NCBI GenBank assembly: GCA_023101885.1
Contig: JALPQD010000016.1
Coordinates: 10,665,634 to 10,729,633 of the forward strand
DNA length: 64,000 bases
Reading direction: 5' to 3'
DNA from: Typhlomys cinereus
Lineage: Eukaryota > Chordata > Mammalia > Rodentia > Platacanthomyidae
Part shown: one piece after another, positions 1 through 12,150 of the stretch
Layout of the letters: the number at the start of each line of letters is the position of its first letter
How positions within the stretch are numbered: the stretch's first letter is position 1
The notes under the pieces: generated by a model
Told to the model about the DNA's origin: nothing
What the model saw: only the letters and a program-made list of their open reading frames with translations
Databases searched by the model: none
Translations under genes and position numbers: made by a program

Positions 1-137
1 CTCTGGTAAAACAACAGAGAGACTACAACTCAGATAATGTGGAAAGTGAGGTCTGACACTTTCTGACATCATATGGCTGCCATGGTACACACTCACACAG
101 ACACACAGATACACACTTGCATCATGCAGATTCACGA

Positions 138-169
<32 letters not shown>

Positions 170-1499
170 CAGAGGCTGAGCAAGGGAAGCACATGTTCTT
201 ATTTATTCATCTTCCCCTTTCTCACAGTTTGTAAAGAATGCACTGTCCTTTTGTGTGAAGGTGTTCCTGGGGGGAATCAAAAAAGCAAAACATATCTTTA
301 AAGTATTTAAAATGTGGGAAAAAGCGTTTTCCCTGATCAAGTCTTGTATCTCAGATCTTTGGATTCCCCTTTCTTAAGCGACGTCAATATTCCTTTAACC
401 TACAATAGACATTCCAGTAACTATGGTCTATTTCTCTTAAGCATACATATAAAAAAGACATAACAATGGGTGCTTTTTAATCCATTTCCACAATAGTCTT
501 TGTAGATAACTGCACTGCTAGCAACATGATGTGTTTTATCTTTAAGAACCCTCAGATAGAAAATACTGCTATTCATCTGAAAAACTCCCTACACTCTACT
601 TGTTTTTTAATTTTTCCATCTCCAAAAATATTTTATGTACTTTCAGGAGAAAGAAATTTTGATATGCACACTGAAAGACAGAACTGAAAATATTATTTAA
701 ATAATTAGATAATTTTTAAAATTAAAAAAGAATTTACCTCTTAAAACAATACTCTAAATATTTTTAATACTACTTTTTAACTTACACTCAACAATACACT
801 AAGTTTTATGTCGTAGAAACTGGAAAAATTATGTGAGAAATATTGCAAAGTAAAATTATGTTGAACAGCACATGGGTTTATAATATAGGAACATGAATTA
901 AGTGATATAAAATATTCTTCCTTAAGAACCAGTGACTTCTTAAATTAAATTAGATATATAAAATTTAGTCATTTTAGCAATAGTTAAAATTTCTACTTTG
1001 AGTCATGTATATGTACATAACTATTTCATATAATTTAATTTTACAAAGATTACATGTAGTTCACATATATGGCACCATTATATATATATTTATATATTTA
1101 TATACATTATTTCATTTGATATATTGTGCTTCTTGTCTTGATCCAGATGAATTTATATTGTTTGCTACTAACATCTGTTTATTCTATCAATATTGTAAAA
1201 AGTATTTACATCACTGAATTTCTTAAAATACTTTTTGGTTGCTAAAAGTCTATCAGTTGACGAACTACATTTCAATTCATTTACCAAATATTTATTGTTT
1301 CCCTCTTTTGCATCTGATAACTGAGATTATAATAATAATATTAGTTCATACATAAGCTTTATTTTATAGTATAATTACTGAAAGTTCAAATAGCTTCACA
1401 AAAAAGTGTTGGAAAAAATTCCATGTTCAATTTTTCATCAATACTATAATCTTTTTCATTAAGACCCATGATTATACCTATGTCAACACTGGGGAGTCT
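1..1499. other. Unique AT-rich DNA, no gene recognised
   Basis: No coding frame, RNA gene or clear transposon is visible. The stretch contains a (CA)n run at 141-169 preceded by looser CA-rich sequence from about 89, and is otherwise AT-rich. The open frame at 1005-1217 is low-complexity and Tyr/Ile-rich and looks like chance. Confidence 0.6.
141..169. repeat. (CA)n microsatellite
   Basis: An uninterrupted CA dinucleotide run of about 14 units. It could be a SINE tail, but I do not recognise a SINE body beside it. Confidence 0.9.
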
Positions 1500-1865
1500 T
1501 GCATATCTGTTTTATTAATATTATTGCTGTTGTTATTCAGAAGAATTGTGACTATTTTTTCTTCATTCTTTCATGTATTTTGCTTATCACCAAAGAATAA
1601 TTTTCTTGTAGAAATTTATCTCATCATTTATTCTTAATAATAGTAATTCTTTTTATGTATGTTTTAATACCTGCACTGTTTAATACTGCATATCTGTTTT
1701 ATTAATATTATTGCTGTTGTTATTCAGAAGAATTGTGACTATTTTTTCTTCATTCTTTCATGTATTTTGCTTATCACCAAAGAATAATTTTCTTGTAGAA
1801 ATTTATCTCATCATTTATTCTTAATAATAGTAATTCTTTTTATGTATGTTTTAATACCTGCACTG
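1500..1865. repeat. Exact 179-bp tandem direct duplication
   Basis: Bases 1500-1678 and 1687-1865 are identical in a base-by-base comparison and are separated by 8 bp (TTTAATAC). The spacer repeats part of the unit's own tail (TTTAATACCTGCACTG), so the junction shows microhomology. Zero divergence in AT-rich non-coding DNA means a very recent duplication or an assembly artefact. Confidence 0.95.
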
Positions 1866-2700
1866 ATCTTGAACTCTGAGCTACAACAAGACAGTCAAAT
1901 ACATCTATACCATGTGAAAAATTTAATGAATTTTAATTAGTAATTTGTCATATTGGATTGTATGGTTAATATTTATTCTCTCATTTTCTGACTCCTTTCA
2001 CCTGTGTAGGTGAAAAGGAAATTAAAAAGGGAAGGGAAATCTAGTGATTAGACTCATAAATATATAAAGTGCAATAGAACAGGAAACATGTGTCAGAATT
2101 AATTACATTAATTAAAATTGAAAGTTGTCTTGAAGAGAAGAGTTAGCTCCATCCTCTCACCTGAGCTTTGGAGAAGTCTTGATAACAGGTTACTGAAATT
2201 TCTAATTACCATCTCCACACCATTTTCCATTTTCTACATGATTATCTGTCTATGGTACTGATACTTTTGAGACACTGAACATTTAGTGCAAGTTGTTAAG
2301 ACAATCAAAGTTATTTTTTCAAGGAATTTAGTATCTGTCATGTCTCATCTAGGATGTGAGCTCTCTGCAGAGTATGTTCGTACCTTTAGTGTTCATATGC
2401 TTTTCCGGTGTGTATATCTCAGTCATGCTCTTTCCTGCCTTCTCTTTGCTCTTCCGCATGTTGTTTTGAAAGTCTGACTCAGAGCCTTCAACATGCTCTT
2501 CCTTAAGCCTGCATCTTTAAGGGAAGAAAGATTTCCCTTTCTTGTAATATGTTATCTTTAAGGTGCTCGATACTATTATACCATCTTATGAAGAGTTTCT
2601 TTCTGTTCAATGATTCTGTTTTCCTTTGACAGACTGTTACTATGATATGGAGAACAAGTGCCTAGTTGGGTGCATCACATGGTACCTTTCCTGAAAAGAC
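1866..2700. other. Unique DNA, no gene recognised
   Basis: AT-rich sequence without a recognisable gene, repeat or RNA. The open frame at 2286-2477 has no familiar domain and is probably chance. Confidence 0.5.
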
Positions 2701-2714
2701 ATACATTATTGCTA

Positions 2715-2990
2715 TTGTTTCTCAGCTTTCTGGTGCTCATGGGGCGGGGGTGAACTTTCTTTGTTGAATGTTCCCCCTGTCATCATATTATTTCTCCCTT
2801 CAGCCCCAAAGTAATGGAACCTGCTGACCCTAGAGTAGATCCTCTGAAACTGAGAGCCAAAAATAAATCCTTCCTTTGGCATTCTCTTAGTATAAAAGAT
2901 TTGACTGATGTAGAAAATACCCCTCTTCATGGGAACTTTTGAAAGTTTATTGTTAAGAGTGGTGTCTACACAATCAGAGCACAAACAAGA
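2715..2990 (+). repeat. Old dispersed LTR-like relic (MaLR type, tentative)
   Basis: The piece around 2845-2880 (GAGCCAAAAATAAATCC followed by TTCCTT) matches the polyadenylation-signal block near the 3' end of rodent MaLR LTRs, where a 'gag/gtaagccaaaataaa.ccttcc' pattern is typical. The upstream half is too diverged to align by eye. Similar blocks occur at 32.0-32.4 and 42.4-42.6 kb. Confidence 0.35.
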
Positions 2991-5460
2991 AAATCAAAAA
3001 GAAATCAAGAAGAAATTGGATTTTTTGCTTGCTTATTCAATAAACTTTAGCAAGATTCTGTTACGTACATAAACAGGAAGCTAAGCTCTGCTTACAAAGA
3101 GCAAAGTAATCTGACGCTGAAGGAAAGATTGAACAATAATCAGAAGGGACTTGAATACATAGGTCATATATAGTAGAGAAACAGGAGAATTGAAGGCCAT
3201 TCCTAGGATTATGCATTATAAGGATTCTGAACTTTCTTCCAGTTCAAACAGGAAGATGCTGATGACTTTTAGATAGTAGAACAGCAGAATGTTGTTATCT
3301 ATACATTTGGAAAAGCTTATTCTACTGTAAGAACAGACCAATTAGGAAACTGGCTAAAATCCTAAAAGTTACATTGTGATAATATTGTGTGTGTCTTGGG
3401 GGTGTCTGGGGAAGACCTCATAAAACTGGGGACAGCTGAGTGGTAGTGAGAAGATGACTAACACTGCACTCAGTCATTCTCCTTTCTGATAGCCACTCTC
3501 CATTCTACTGCTCCATCATCTTTTCAATGAAAAGCTGATCTGCACAGATCCTGTCAATGACTAATGTCATTGGCTTCTGATTGGCTCCAGTTAATTCAGA
3601 AATATCAATAGGGCAGTGATACACACACGCTCCTTGCAAGACTGCCTATAATCATATATTAAACTATAGCTACTATTTCACTAGGGTTCTTATGAACTCT
3701 TGACTAGGTGGTTGTTGCTAGGTGCAATAAGGGGACTGAGATGTTTGTTGTGCCATTGCTTGCCTGCTCTTCAGAGAAACTTCTATCAACCCATTTAGCA
3801 TTATGTTAAACATTAGCCTACCCTGTTTCCTGCTCATACCCTGACTTACAGAGTGGGGGAGATTAGGTATCATAAAGACTCAAAGTTCTGACTCTGTAAG
3901 GAGGATTGATAACAATATAATTCAGTGGAATTAGAAATGTAAGAATGAACTAGGATTGAAGAGAAAAATCATGACTAACAATGAATTTTTGATGTGCTGA
4001 GTTATGACTACTATTTTTCATATCCATGTGGATATGCTAAGTAGACCATGGGTGATGTAAGACTAAAGCCATGCCAGTATACGCTGTTTTAGCAGTCAAT
4101 CATGCAGAAAGAGATCTGGTAAACAATGATAAATGAATATTATAAAGAACTGGATCCATGGAGCAAACAAGATTTTTTTTCCTTTAAAGATAAAGTTTCC
4201 TTTAAAGATAGAGTTACTTCTTTTACCAAACTCAAGTTTAAGTTTCTTATGGAACAGAAAAGTGCCTGTTTGATCTGGGAGCTTATCTTTCAAGAGTGTA
4301 CATTTACACCATTGATATTGCTGATGGTGTGGAAGCAATTCCCTAACACAGTGTCTAGCATAAAGTAGTTGCTATGTAAGTGTCGTCTGAGTAAATGAAT
4401 TTTGTATTATATGTGGATTTTAATTATCCACAATACGAGTGAACATAGAAGCACAGGGAAAGCATTCCAAATAACACCCAGCAGAATTTGAAACCACTTT
4501 CAGAGTGCCTTTAGTGTTCTGCTGGAGAACATTATGTTGCTTTTCTGCCTACAGTGCTGTTGCAATCAGAACATTCTCATAAAGCCAAAGTCCTAGTCCA
4601 AGTTCCCAGTCCTCAGCTGAAAGCTGTAAGTCTTTACAGTTTAAATTCCCCAATTCCACATAAAGGAATGAAATAGTGCTTTGAAACTGCTGTCTAAAGA
4701 AAAAAAAAAAAGAGTTGCCAAATGGGCAACACTAAGGTGTTAAACGTCATCACTCCCAATCTATGTACCTTTAAAATTTTTTTCAATTAGAAATTCTTCT
4801 CTTTTTGGAGCTATATAATAAAGTCAAAATCTTTTTGGAGCTACATAACAAAATCAAAAGCTTTGTGTATTCTTTTGGGAGGAAGAAAAGATGTAAAAAC
4901 ATGCAAACAAAGCTTAAAATTTATATGTACTAACTAATAAATGGTGAAAGACAGATGAATATCCCTTTAGTGATGCCCAAACTTAATCTTAGGTCACTTT
5001 ACTTGTGTACTCATCATAATGAAAAGGGCCTTGCCGATGTATCAAGGTGGAAGATCTTGCTTGATGAACTGTCAGGATAAGCTCAACTTAACAAAAAAGA
5101 CATTTTAAAAGAAGAATGGAAAGAAGTCAGAAGTAGAAAAATCCAAGCACAGGCCACTACTGACTGAAGCTTTCTTCAAGGTCCCATGACCAGAGAATGC
5201 AGATTTTATGAGCTGAAATAAGAAAAGACAAGGACTCTTTTCTAAAACCTCTAAAGGAAATCATTCCTCTGGCACCTTGAATTCGAACTCATGAAACCTG
5301 CTTCAGACCTTAGACCACCACACTAGAAGGAAACAAATAATTATTGTTTTGTGCTACTCTGTGTGTTTACTTATGACAACATGAGAAAAAAAAGCTGTTT
5401 CAAATGTATCATAATCACAAAACTACAGAATATTCCTTGCTACAGAAAGTCAGAATGATT
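2991..5460. other. Unique DNA, no gene recognised
   Basis: I see no domain-bearing frame and no transposon I can name. The overlapping opposite-strand frames at 4096-4368 are mirror products of one AT-rich stretch. A short diverged tandem repeat lies at 4801-4860. Confidence 0.5.
4801..4860. repeat. 30-bp tandem duplication
   Basis: Two adjacent 30-bp units, 4801-4830 and 4831-4860, both begin CTTTTTGGAGCTA and differ at only a few positions. This is an old local duplication. Confidence 0.85.
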
Positions 5461-5465
5461 TCTGC

Positions 5466-5690
5466 CATAGTCACATGGCTCAGCAGATAAGGTGCCTACT
5501 CTCCAAGTTAGTGACCTGAGTTTGCTTTCCAGAATCCATGTGGTAAAGGGACACACACTCTCTCTCTTGCTCTGTCTCTCTCTCTCTAACTCACACACGC
5601 ATACACATGCTCTCTGTCTTTCACTTTTTCCCTCTCTCTCTCTGTTTCTCTATCCCTTTCTCTGTCTCAAATATAAATTTTAAAAAGAAA
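5466..5690 (+). mobile_element. Old tRNA-derived SINE (B2 superfamily type)
   Basis: ATGGCTCAGCAGATAAGG resembles a pol III A box and GACCTGAGTTTGCTTTCC a decayed B box, followed by AATCCATGTGGT. This is the head structure of B2/B3-class SINEs. The tail is a degenerate CT/CA-rich tract to about 5690, which creates the low-complexity open frame at 5492-5683. It is more diverged than the SINEs at 24.0, 55.6 and 57.0 kb. Confidence 0.6.
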
Positions 5691-6213
5691 GATAGCATCA
5701 AAAGGTAAAATCAGTTACAAGCTTAATATACAGCTTTTATATAGCTGTCCATTTTTGCAAACAACAAAATAATGTTTATTTTCTCAGAGCACCTAATCAG
5801 TATATGTATAACTACTGTTTTGCTAATTTGTCACTTTAGCTGAATTATATCATATATATATACATATATACATATACATTTTAACTATTATTCTTGCTAG
5901 TATCGGCAATGAATCTACATGTTTTAGTCACCTACTACTTACTACTGTCACAACCCACACATTTTCCTTGCAGCCAGTTTCTTTCCTTCTCTTTCATTCT
6001 CCTTTATTCAGAAAAATTTATAATATTAAAATAATTTGGTGATTCACCTGGGAAAGTTATGACTGAACCAAATATTGGCAAAGTATTTGCTTTTCATGAA
6101 AGCGTTCTACTTTTCTTATTAATTAAATCATTTAAGCAATCCGATATGTATCATATTAAATAATGAAGGGGAAAATGTGGTTTTAGTTTAAATATTTTTC
6201 CTAATTCATTTGC
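5691..6213. other. Unique AT-rich DNA
   Basis: No gene or named repeat. It contains an alternating AT tract at about 5846-5880. It ends at the left target-site duplication of the large L1. Confidence 0.5.
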
Positions 6214-6229
6214 TAATCCATGTTTTCTT
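6214..6229. repeat. Left target-site duplication of L1 copy A
   Basis: TAATCCATGTTTTCTT occurs here and again at 16560-16575, exactly bracketing the minus-strand L1. A 16-bp TSD next to a poly(A) tail (T-run on this strand) is the hallmark of target-primed reverse transcription. Confidence 0.9.
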
Positions 6230-6400
6230 TTTTTTTAAAACACATTGGCATTTTATTCCTAGTAACTGATCTTAACCATTTTTTGCAAAGCTTTTAAATT
6301 TTCATTACAAGAGCTTGCCATGGTCGTGTAAGAAATGCCACCTTTGAAAATGGTTTTACAAAAAAATATTTCGTTCTTTGACAAAGTTTCTAAACATCTT
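6230..6400 (-). mobile_element. Putative L1 3'-transduced segment with its own poly(A) signal
   Basis: This sequence lies between the L1 3' end (after the GAAA tract) and the TSD and is not L1. Read on the minus strand it ends GGAATAAAATGCC, then about 15-20 nt, then a run of A that abuts the TSD. That is the arrangement expected when transcription passes the L1 signal and uses a downstream host AATAAA. The segment should match unique sequence beside the parent L1. Confidence 0.75.
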
Positions 6401-6403
6401 AAA

Positions 6404-6597
<194 letters not shown>

Positions 6598-6599
6598 TC

Positions 6600-7605
6600 T
6601 ACTCATACAAAGTTAATAAGTACCCCATTACCCTCCCTCTCTCTCCAACCCTCCCTGGATCCCCTTCATCCCTCACTCCTTTTCCCTTTCCTTTCCCCCC
6701 TCCCTTTTTTCCAGTGCTCCCCCCCCCCATTCCTAGAGCATCCTTTAGTGTGCATGTCAAACTTCGCTCTGGGTCCTTCTCTCTGATGAGATGTAAGGAC
6801 TCAGTGGCATTGCCTAGAACTCTTTTTTGTGTTTCCCCCTTAGTATAGGAACAATATTGTGGCTGTTAATTCCTTGACTCTAAGGATCGTAGTGCCTGTG
6901 ATCCATGCTAGACTTTGGACATTCCAAGATATGTTGGTAATTGCGCAGGTCATGAAAACTCCTATTATGATTACTTTGTCCCTAACTTGTATAGATTATC
7001 TTGCATGTCCTTTCTCCTCCCCATCTTTAGGCTCTTACAATCCACAAATTTCACTGAACTTTAGGATGGAGAGACATTAGACTGACTTGATTCCAGGTGG
7101 TTGATGTAGTCTCTGATTTTCTGAATTATGGTTTGTCGATTTTTTTTCAGTTTTTCTGCTTCTGCACCGCCCTTGGCTCCATCCTGATGGGTATTGGATA
7201 TCACCCCCTGGCCACAGATAAAATGCTGTTAAAATAGAGTCTTATTATAAGAGTAGATTCAAAGGTAGATGGAATAAGAGTAGGAGAATAAGAGTAGGGG
7301 CTCAGTCTCCCATTTGCAGGATGGTTACCTTTCTATCTGCCAGACTCTAAGCCCTCCCTTTCTGGTGATATCATACCCCATCAGACGCAAGTGAACAGTA
7401 TGGGGAGTCTGCAAGCCCAACCAGATATCTCATTACTTACTTGCAGTCCTTGATGGTGGCCTATTTTCTCTGCTATACAATGATCCCCTCTCTCCTTGTT
7501 TCTGGTGAGGCCCTCCTTCCCCTTCCTCCTCTGCTTATAATCTTTGCAATTACTATAGGTATTACAGAGATTTATCTTTGAGTGTGTCACTAAGTGGGTT
7601 TGGTA
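6600..7605 (-). mobile_element. L1 copy A 3' UTR
   Basis: About 1 kb, aligning with 37330-38397 and, inverted, with 18241-19075. The sense strand carries a G-rich polypurine tract (C-rich on this strand, about 6650-6735), a known feature of mammalian L1 3' UTRs that can form G-quadruplexes. Frames at 6859-7080 and 7381-7590 are UTR noise. Confidence 0.85.
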
Positions 7606-9210
7606 TTAGGATCCACCTATTAGGAAGTATATACGGCACTTAATTTTTTGTGTCTGGGATACTTCACTCAACATAATTTTTCTAATTCCATCTACTTCCT
7701 GGCAAATTTCATTAATTCATGATTTTTGATGGCTGAGAAGAATTCCACATTTTCCTTATCTGCTCATTAACTATTGGGTATTTGGGTTGATCCCATGGCT
7801 TTGCTATTGTAAACAGTGCCTGCTATGAACATGGTCAAGGTTGTGCTATCGAGGTGAATTTTTGCTGTAAGGAGGATCATTCCCAATAGTGGAATAGCAG
7901 GATCATAAGGCACTTCAATCTTTACCTTTTTAAGAATCACCATATGGCTTGCCAGAGTGGTTGTATAAGCCTGCATTCCCACCAGCAATGTAGGAGAGTT
8001 CCCTTCTCTCAACATCCCCTCCAGCATTTGGTGTTGTTTGTATTGTGGATTTTTGCCATCTTGACCAGGATGAGATGATATTTCAGGGAGGTTATTATTT
8101 GCATTATCCTGATGGCTAAGGATGCGGACCATTTTTTTAAGAAATTTGCTAGACATTTTAATTTCTTCCTTGGCAAAGTTTCTTTTAAGTTCCAAAGTCC
8201 ATTTTTGAATTAGGCCATTTGTTTCCTTGGTGTTTAGTTTTATAAGTTCTTTGTGCACTCTGGATAATAGAGTTCTATCAGCAATATGGTTAGTGAAGAT
8301 TTTCTTCCATTCTGTGGGTTGCTTTTGTGCTCCAGTTACAATCTCTTTATCTGAACAGAAGCTCTTTAATTTCATAAGATCCCATCTGTTGAGTGTTGGT
8401 TGTATTGACTGTGCTATTGGATTTCCGTGTAGGAACTGTTGGCTAGTCCAATCAGTTGGAGGGAAATCCCTACCCTTTCAACTATGGTTTTTATACTATC
8501 TGGCCTTATATTGAGGTCCTTGATCCATTCAGAATTAAGTCTTGTACATGGTGACAAATATGGGTCGAGTTTTAATCTTCTGCATGTGGATAAGCAGTTT
8601 TGCCAGCACCATTTGTTGAAGATGCTCTTTCTCTATTGAATTTTTTGCGCCCTTTTGTCAAAGATCAAATAGCTGTAATTGTGTGACTTATATCTGGGTC
8701 TTCAACCTTTATCCATTGATCTGTGTGTCTGTTTTGGAGCCAGTACCAGGCTGTTTTTATAACTATGGATTTGTAGTATAGACTAAGGTCTGGTATGGTG
8801 ATACCTCCAGCAGTGTTTTTGTTACTCAGGATTGTTTATGCTATCCTGGGTCTTTTGTGCCTCCATATGAATTTTGAGATTGTTTGATCAATCTCTTTAA
8901 AGAATTGCTTTGGGATTTTGATTGGTATAGCATTGAATCTGTATATTGGCTTTGGTAGGATGGTCGTTTTTATGATATTGATTCTGCCAATCCAGGAATA
9001 TGGGAGGTCATACCACCTTCTAGTGTCTTCTGCAATTTCTTTCTTTAGGGTTTTAAAGTTTTCATTGTAAAGGTTTATACCAAGGTATTTCATCTTGTTA
9101 GGGGCTATAATAAATAGGATTGTTTCTTTCAGGGCTTTTGGACTTCTATCATTCTGGGCATACAGGAAGGCCACTGATTTTTGTGCATTTATTTTGTATC
9201 CTGCCACCCT

Positions 9211-9425
9211 CCCCTTATTTTGATAGTCTCCTCTCTTCTACTGCTTTTGGGATCAGATTGTTCTAGTGTCTCTAAAGCTATAAGTTGCATTGTTAAGTTA
9301 TGTATTTATGATGTTCCCATTTTTTTGATGTAGGCATTAAGAGTTATAAACTTACCTCTTAGGACAGCTTTCATTTTGTCTCAAAGATTTTGATAAGTTG
9401 CATTTTCATTATCATTCACTTTCAG
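9211..9425 (-). repeat. Internal duplicate of an ORF2 segment inside L1 copy A
   Basis: Bases 9211-9425 align, same orientation, with 10556-10769 (both start CCCCTTATT and share CTTCTACTGCTTTTGGGATC and ATTAAGAG near their middles). In L1 order this belongs to the endonuclease-RT linker (sense KAVLRGKF), yet it sits in the middle of the RT region. Copy B at about 40030-40080 has ordinary RT sequence at the matching place. A short stretch of normal L1 is lost at the junctions. Confidence 0.85.
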
Positions 9426-10964
9426 AAAATCTTCACCCTGCTTCCAGGGGCTTCCTGGTGGAGTTTTTGGGTATATAATCATGTCATCTGCAAATAGAGA
9501 TAATTTGACTTCTTCCTTGCCAATTTGAATACCTTTTATCTCCCTTTCTTGTCTTAAGGCTTCAGCTAAGTCTTCAGGTACAATATTGAATAGAAGTGGT
9601 GAGAGTGGAGAGCCTTGTTTAGTTCCTGATTGCAGTGGGAATGCTTCGAGTTTTTTCCCATTGAGCATAATCCTTGCCGTTGGCTTGTTGTACACAGGTT
9701 TTATTATATTGATAAAAGTTCCTTCCATTCCAATTGTCTCTAGAGTTTAGATCATAAAGGGCTGTTGAATCTTGTCAAAAGCTTTTTTTGCATCTATTCT
9801 GAGGATCATGTGGTCTTGAATTTTGGACTGGTTTATATGGTGAATTACGTTCATTGATTTGCATATGTTGAAGCAAACTTGTTTTGTGCCTGGGATAAAG
9901 CCTACTTATCCCCGTGGATGATCTTTTTGATATGTTTTTGAATCCATTTGCTAAGACTTTGTTGCGAATCTTTGCATCTGTGTTCATCAAAGAGATTGGC
10001 CTATAGTTTTCTTTTTTAAGTGTATCTTTATTAGGTTTTGGGATTGAGACAATATTAGCTTCATAGAAAGAATCTGGTAATGTTCCTTCCTTTGCTATTT
10101 GATGGAACAGTTTAAGGAGTATGGTGTTATTAGCTCCTTAATGTCTGGTAGAACTCTGTGCTGAATCCATCTGGTGGACATTTTTTGGTGGGAAGACTTG
10201 AGATTACTTCATCCATTTCCTCATATGTTAGAGGACTATTTAAATAATTTACAACTTCCTGATTCAATTTAGGTAAGTTGTGCTTACTTAGGAATTCATC
10301 CATTTCTTTTGTTGTGTCAAATTTCACAGAGTATAAGTTTTTGAAATATGATATTATAATTCTCTGAATTTCTTGGGTATCTGTAGTGATAAATCCATTT
10401 TTATTTCTAATTTTGTTAATTTGTGTTTTCTCTCTCTTGCTTTTGGTTAAGTTATCTAGGGATGTATCACTCTTATTGAATTTTTTCAAAGAACCAACTT
10501 TTTGACTGGTTGATTTTCCGTATCGTTTTCCTAATCTCAATTTCAGATATTTCTCCCCTTATTCTGCTAATCTTCTCCCTTCTACTGCTTTTGGGATCAG
10601 ATTGCTCTAGTGTCTCTAAAGCTTAAATCTGTATTGTTAAGTTATTTATTTGTGATTTTTCCATGTTTTTGATGTAGGTATTAAGAGCTATGAACTTACC
10701 TCTTAGGACAGCTTTCATTTTGTCGCATAGATTTTGATAAGTCGTATTTTCATTATCATTCAGTTTCAGGAAAACTTGAGTTTCCTTTGTAATTTCTTCC
10801 TGAATCTAATTCTCATTCAGCATCATAGTGTTAAGTTTCCAGGAGTTAGTGTATTTTCTGTTTGTTGTGTTGTGGACGTCAAGCTTTAGACCATGGTGGT
10901 CTGATAAGGTATAGGCTAGAATTTCAACTTTCCTGTGTATGTGGAGATTTATTTTGTGGCCCAA

Positions 10965-11381
10965 TGCAGGAACCAGTTCCCACTCACACACTCATTCACT
11001 CACTCACACACACAGCTGCTGGCTGTAATGAAAGCACATTGCAGTCGTCCCCACCTCCGCCTCTACCCCCAGAGACTCAGTACGGGACAAAGAGATTGTC
11101 AGAAGCAGATCTCTCTCTTTATTGGGGGTAGAAAAGGAATTTTTATAGACAAAGGCCACCAAGGTGCGAAACTGGCATCCAATTGTATCACAAGGTCAAG
11201 ACATCTTACAGGTACTAATGGTCAAGTTCAATGTCACTCAGCACAGGGGGCAGGTAGATACCTGAAAGCCGATTAGGGCTCTCTGTGAAGTGATCAGGTT
11301 ACGCCCAAGACCCTTGCCCTCAGCGCCATCTTTAGTCCCATGTGTTCAGCCATGCCCTGGGGCAAATCCTGGGCGGGCCCA
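10965..11381 (-). mobile_element. 3' LTR of the nested ERV
   Basis: About 417 bp on the minus strand, starting TGGGCCCGCC directly after a purine tract and ending GGTTCCTGCA, i.e. TG...CA ends. It contains TATAAAA (plus-strand 11141-11147) and, about 20 bp downstream in the sense direction, AATAAA (11118-11123), giving a compact promoter/polyadenylation layout. The U5 end carries a short ACTC/CA-type repeat at about 10981-11013. The same end sequence recurs at 14113-14150. Confidence 0.85.
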
Positions 11382-11384
11382 AAA

Positions 11385-11397
11385 TCTCCCCTTTTTG
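11385..11397 (-). promoter_or_regulatory. ERV polypurine tract
   Basis: Sense AAAAAGGGGAGA immediately precedes the LTR start, as expected for the plus-strand primer site of a retrovirus. Confidence 0.8.
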
Positions 11398-12150
11398 TTT
11401 TTGTATGAGATGGTCCAGGAGGCTACCTTCGACCAAGCAGACTAAATGGTCTTGAGTGACTGTGCCTGTCTTAGGCGTGAAAAAAACCTCCCACCATGGT
11501 CTGACCTGTCATGGGATCTTGTAGTCTCCAGGTATAATACTACAAGTCCTGTCTTAGGTTGATCCACGGCCGGGCTTCCACTTGCCCGTCTCTGGCTACC
11601 AGTCCTCTGTATGAGGTTGGCTTTACCAACCTTGGGGGTTTGAGCCGTATTTAAAGGCCTGTATCGCACATTGGACACGTATCGCACTTGACAAGTTAGC
11701 TAGACGGAGAGATTTTTCCATTGGGGAGGCGTCATGCATATGGTGGAGTAGACAGGTTGGCAGTGATGTTCAAAGGCCATAGGCTCCTGTAGCGTGGTCT
11801 CGATGATGGAGCGCTGCTGAGAGATGTGCTGAAAAAACACTTAAGCAATATAGTTATTAAAAGAACAATTTTTCTAGATGTTAGGTCAAACCCAGATTGA
11901 CTCCATCCAGACAAGGTATCAATCAGGCCTATAAGGATCACAGTTAACATCTTCCTTGAGCACACCGTGGATAGTTTCCTGACAGAAAGTTAGGTAGATA
12001 GGCTTCCCAGTGTCTTTGGAACCTCAATTTAAGTTGTCCTTTTATAAAATTTAAAATTTAAAACTTTGATGGTAAATAATGCCAACCCCAGATATTGGGG
12101 TGTGGGCTTACTTCCCCTTTTTTTTGTAATTGGGCCTTTAAATATTGGTG
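11398..12150 (-). other. ERV stretch between gag and 3' LTR, unassigned
   Basis: No protease, reverse transcriptase or integrase motif is visible. A 77-residue frame at 11732-11965 has a hydrophobic run (KIVLLITILL) and could be the last trace of an env transmembrane region, but this is weak. The stretch may instead be non-coding filler of a defective element. Confidence 0.4.

Noticed and set aside
4096..4368. Overlapping 80-codon frames on opposite strands
   Set aside because: Short, AT-rich and without a known motif; mutual shadows with no evidence of coding.
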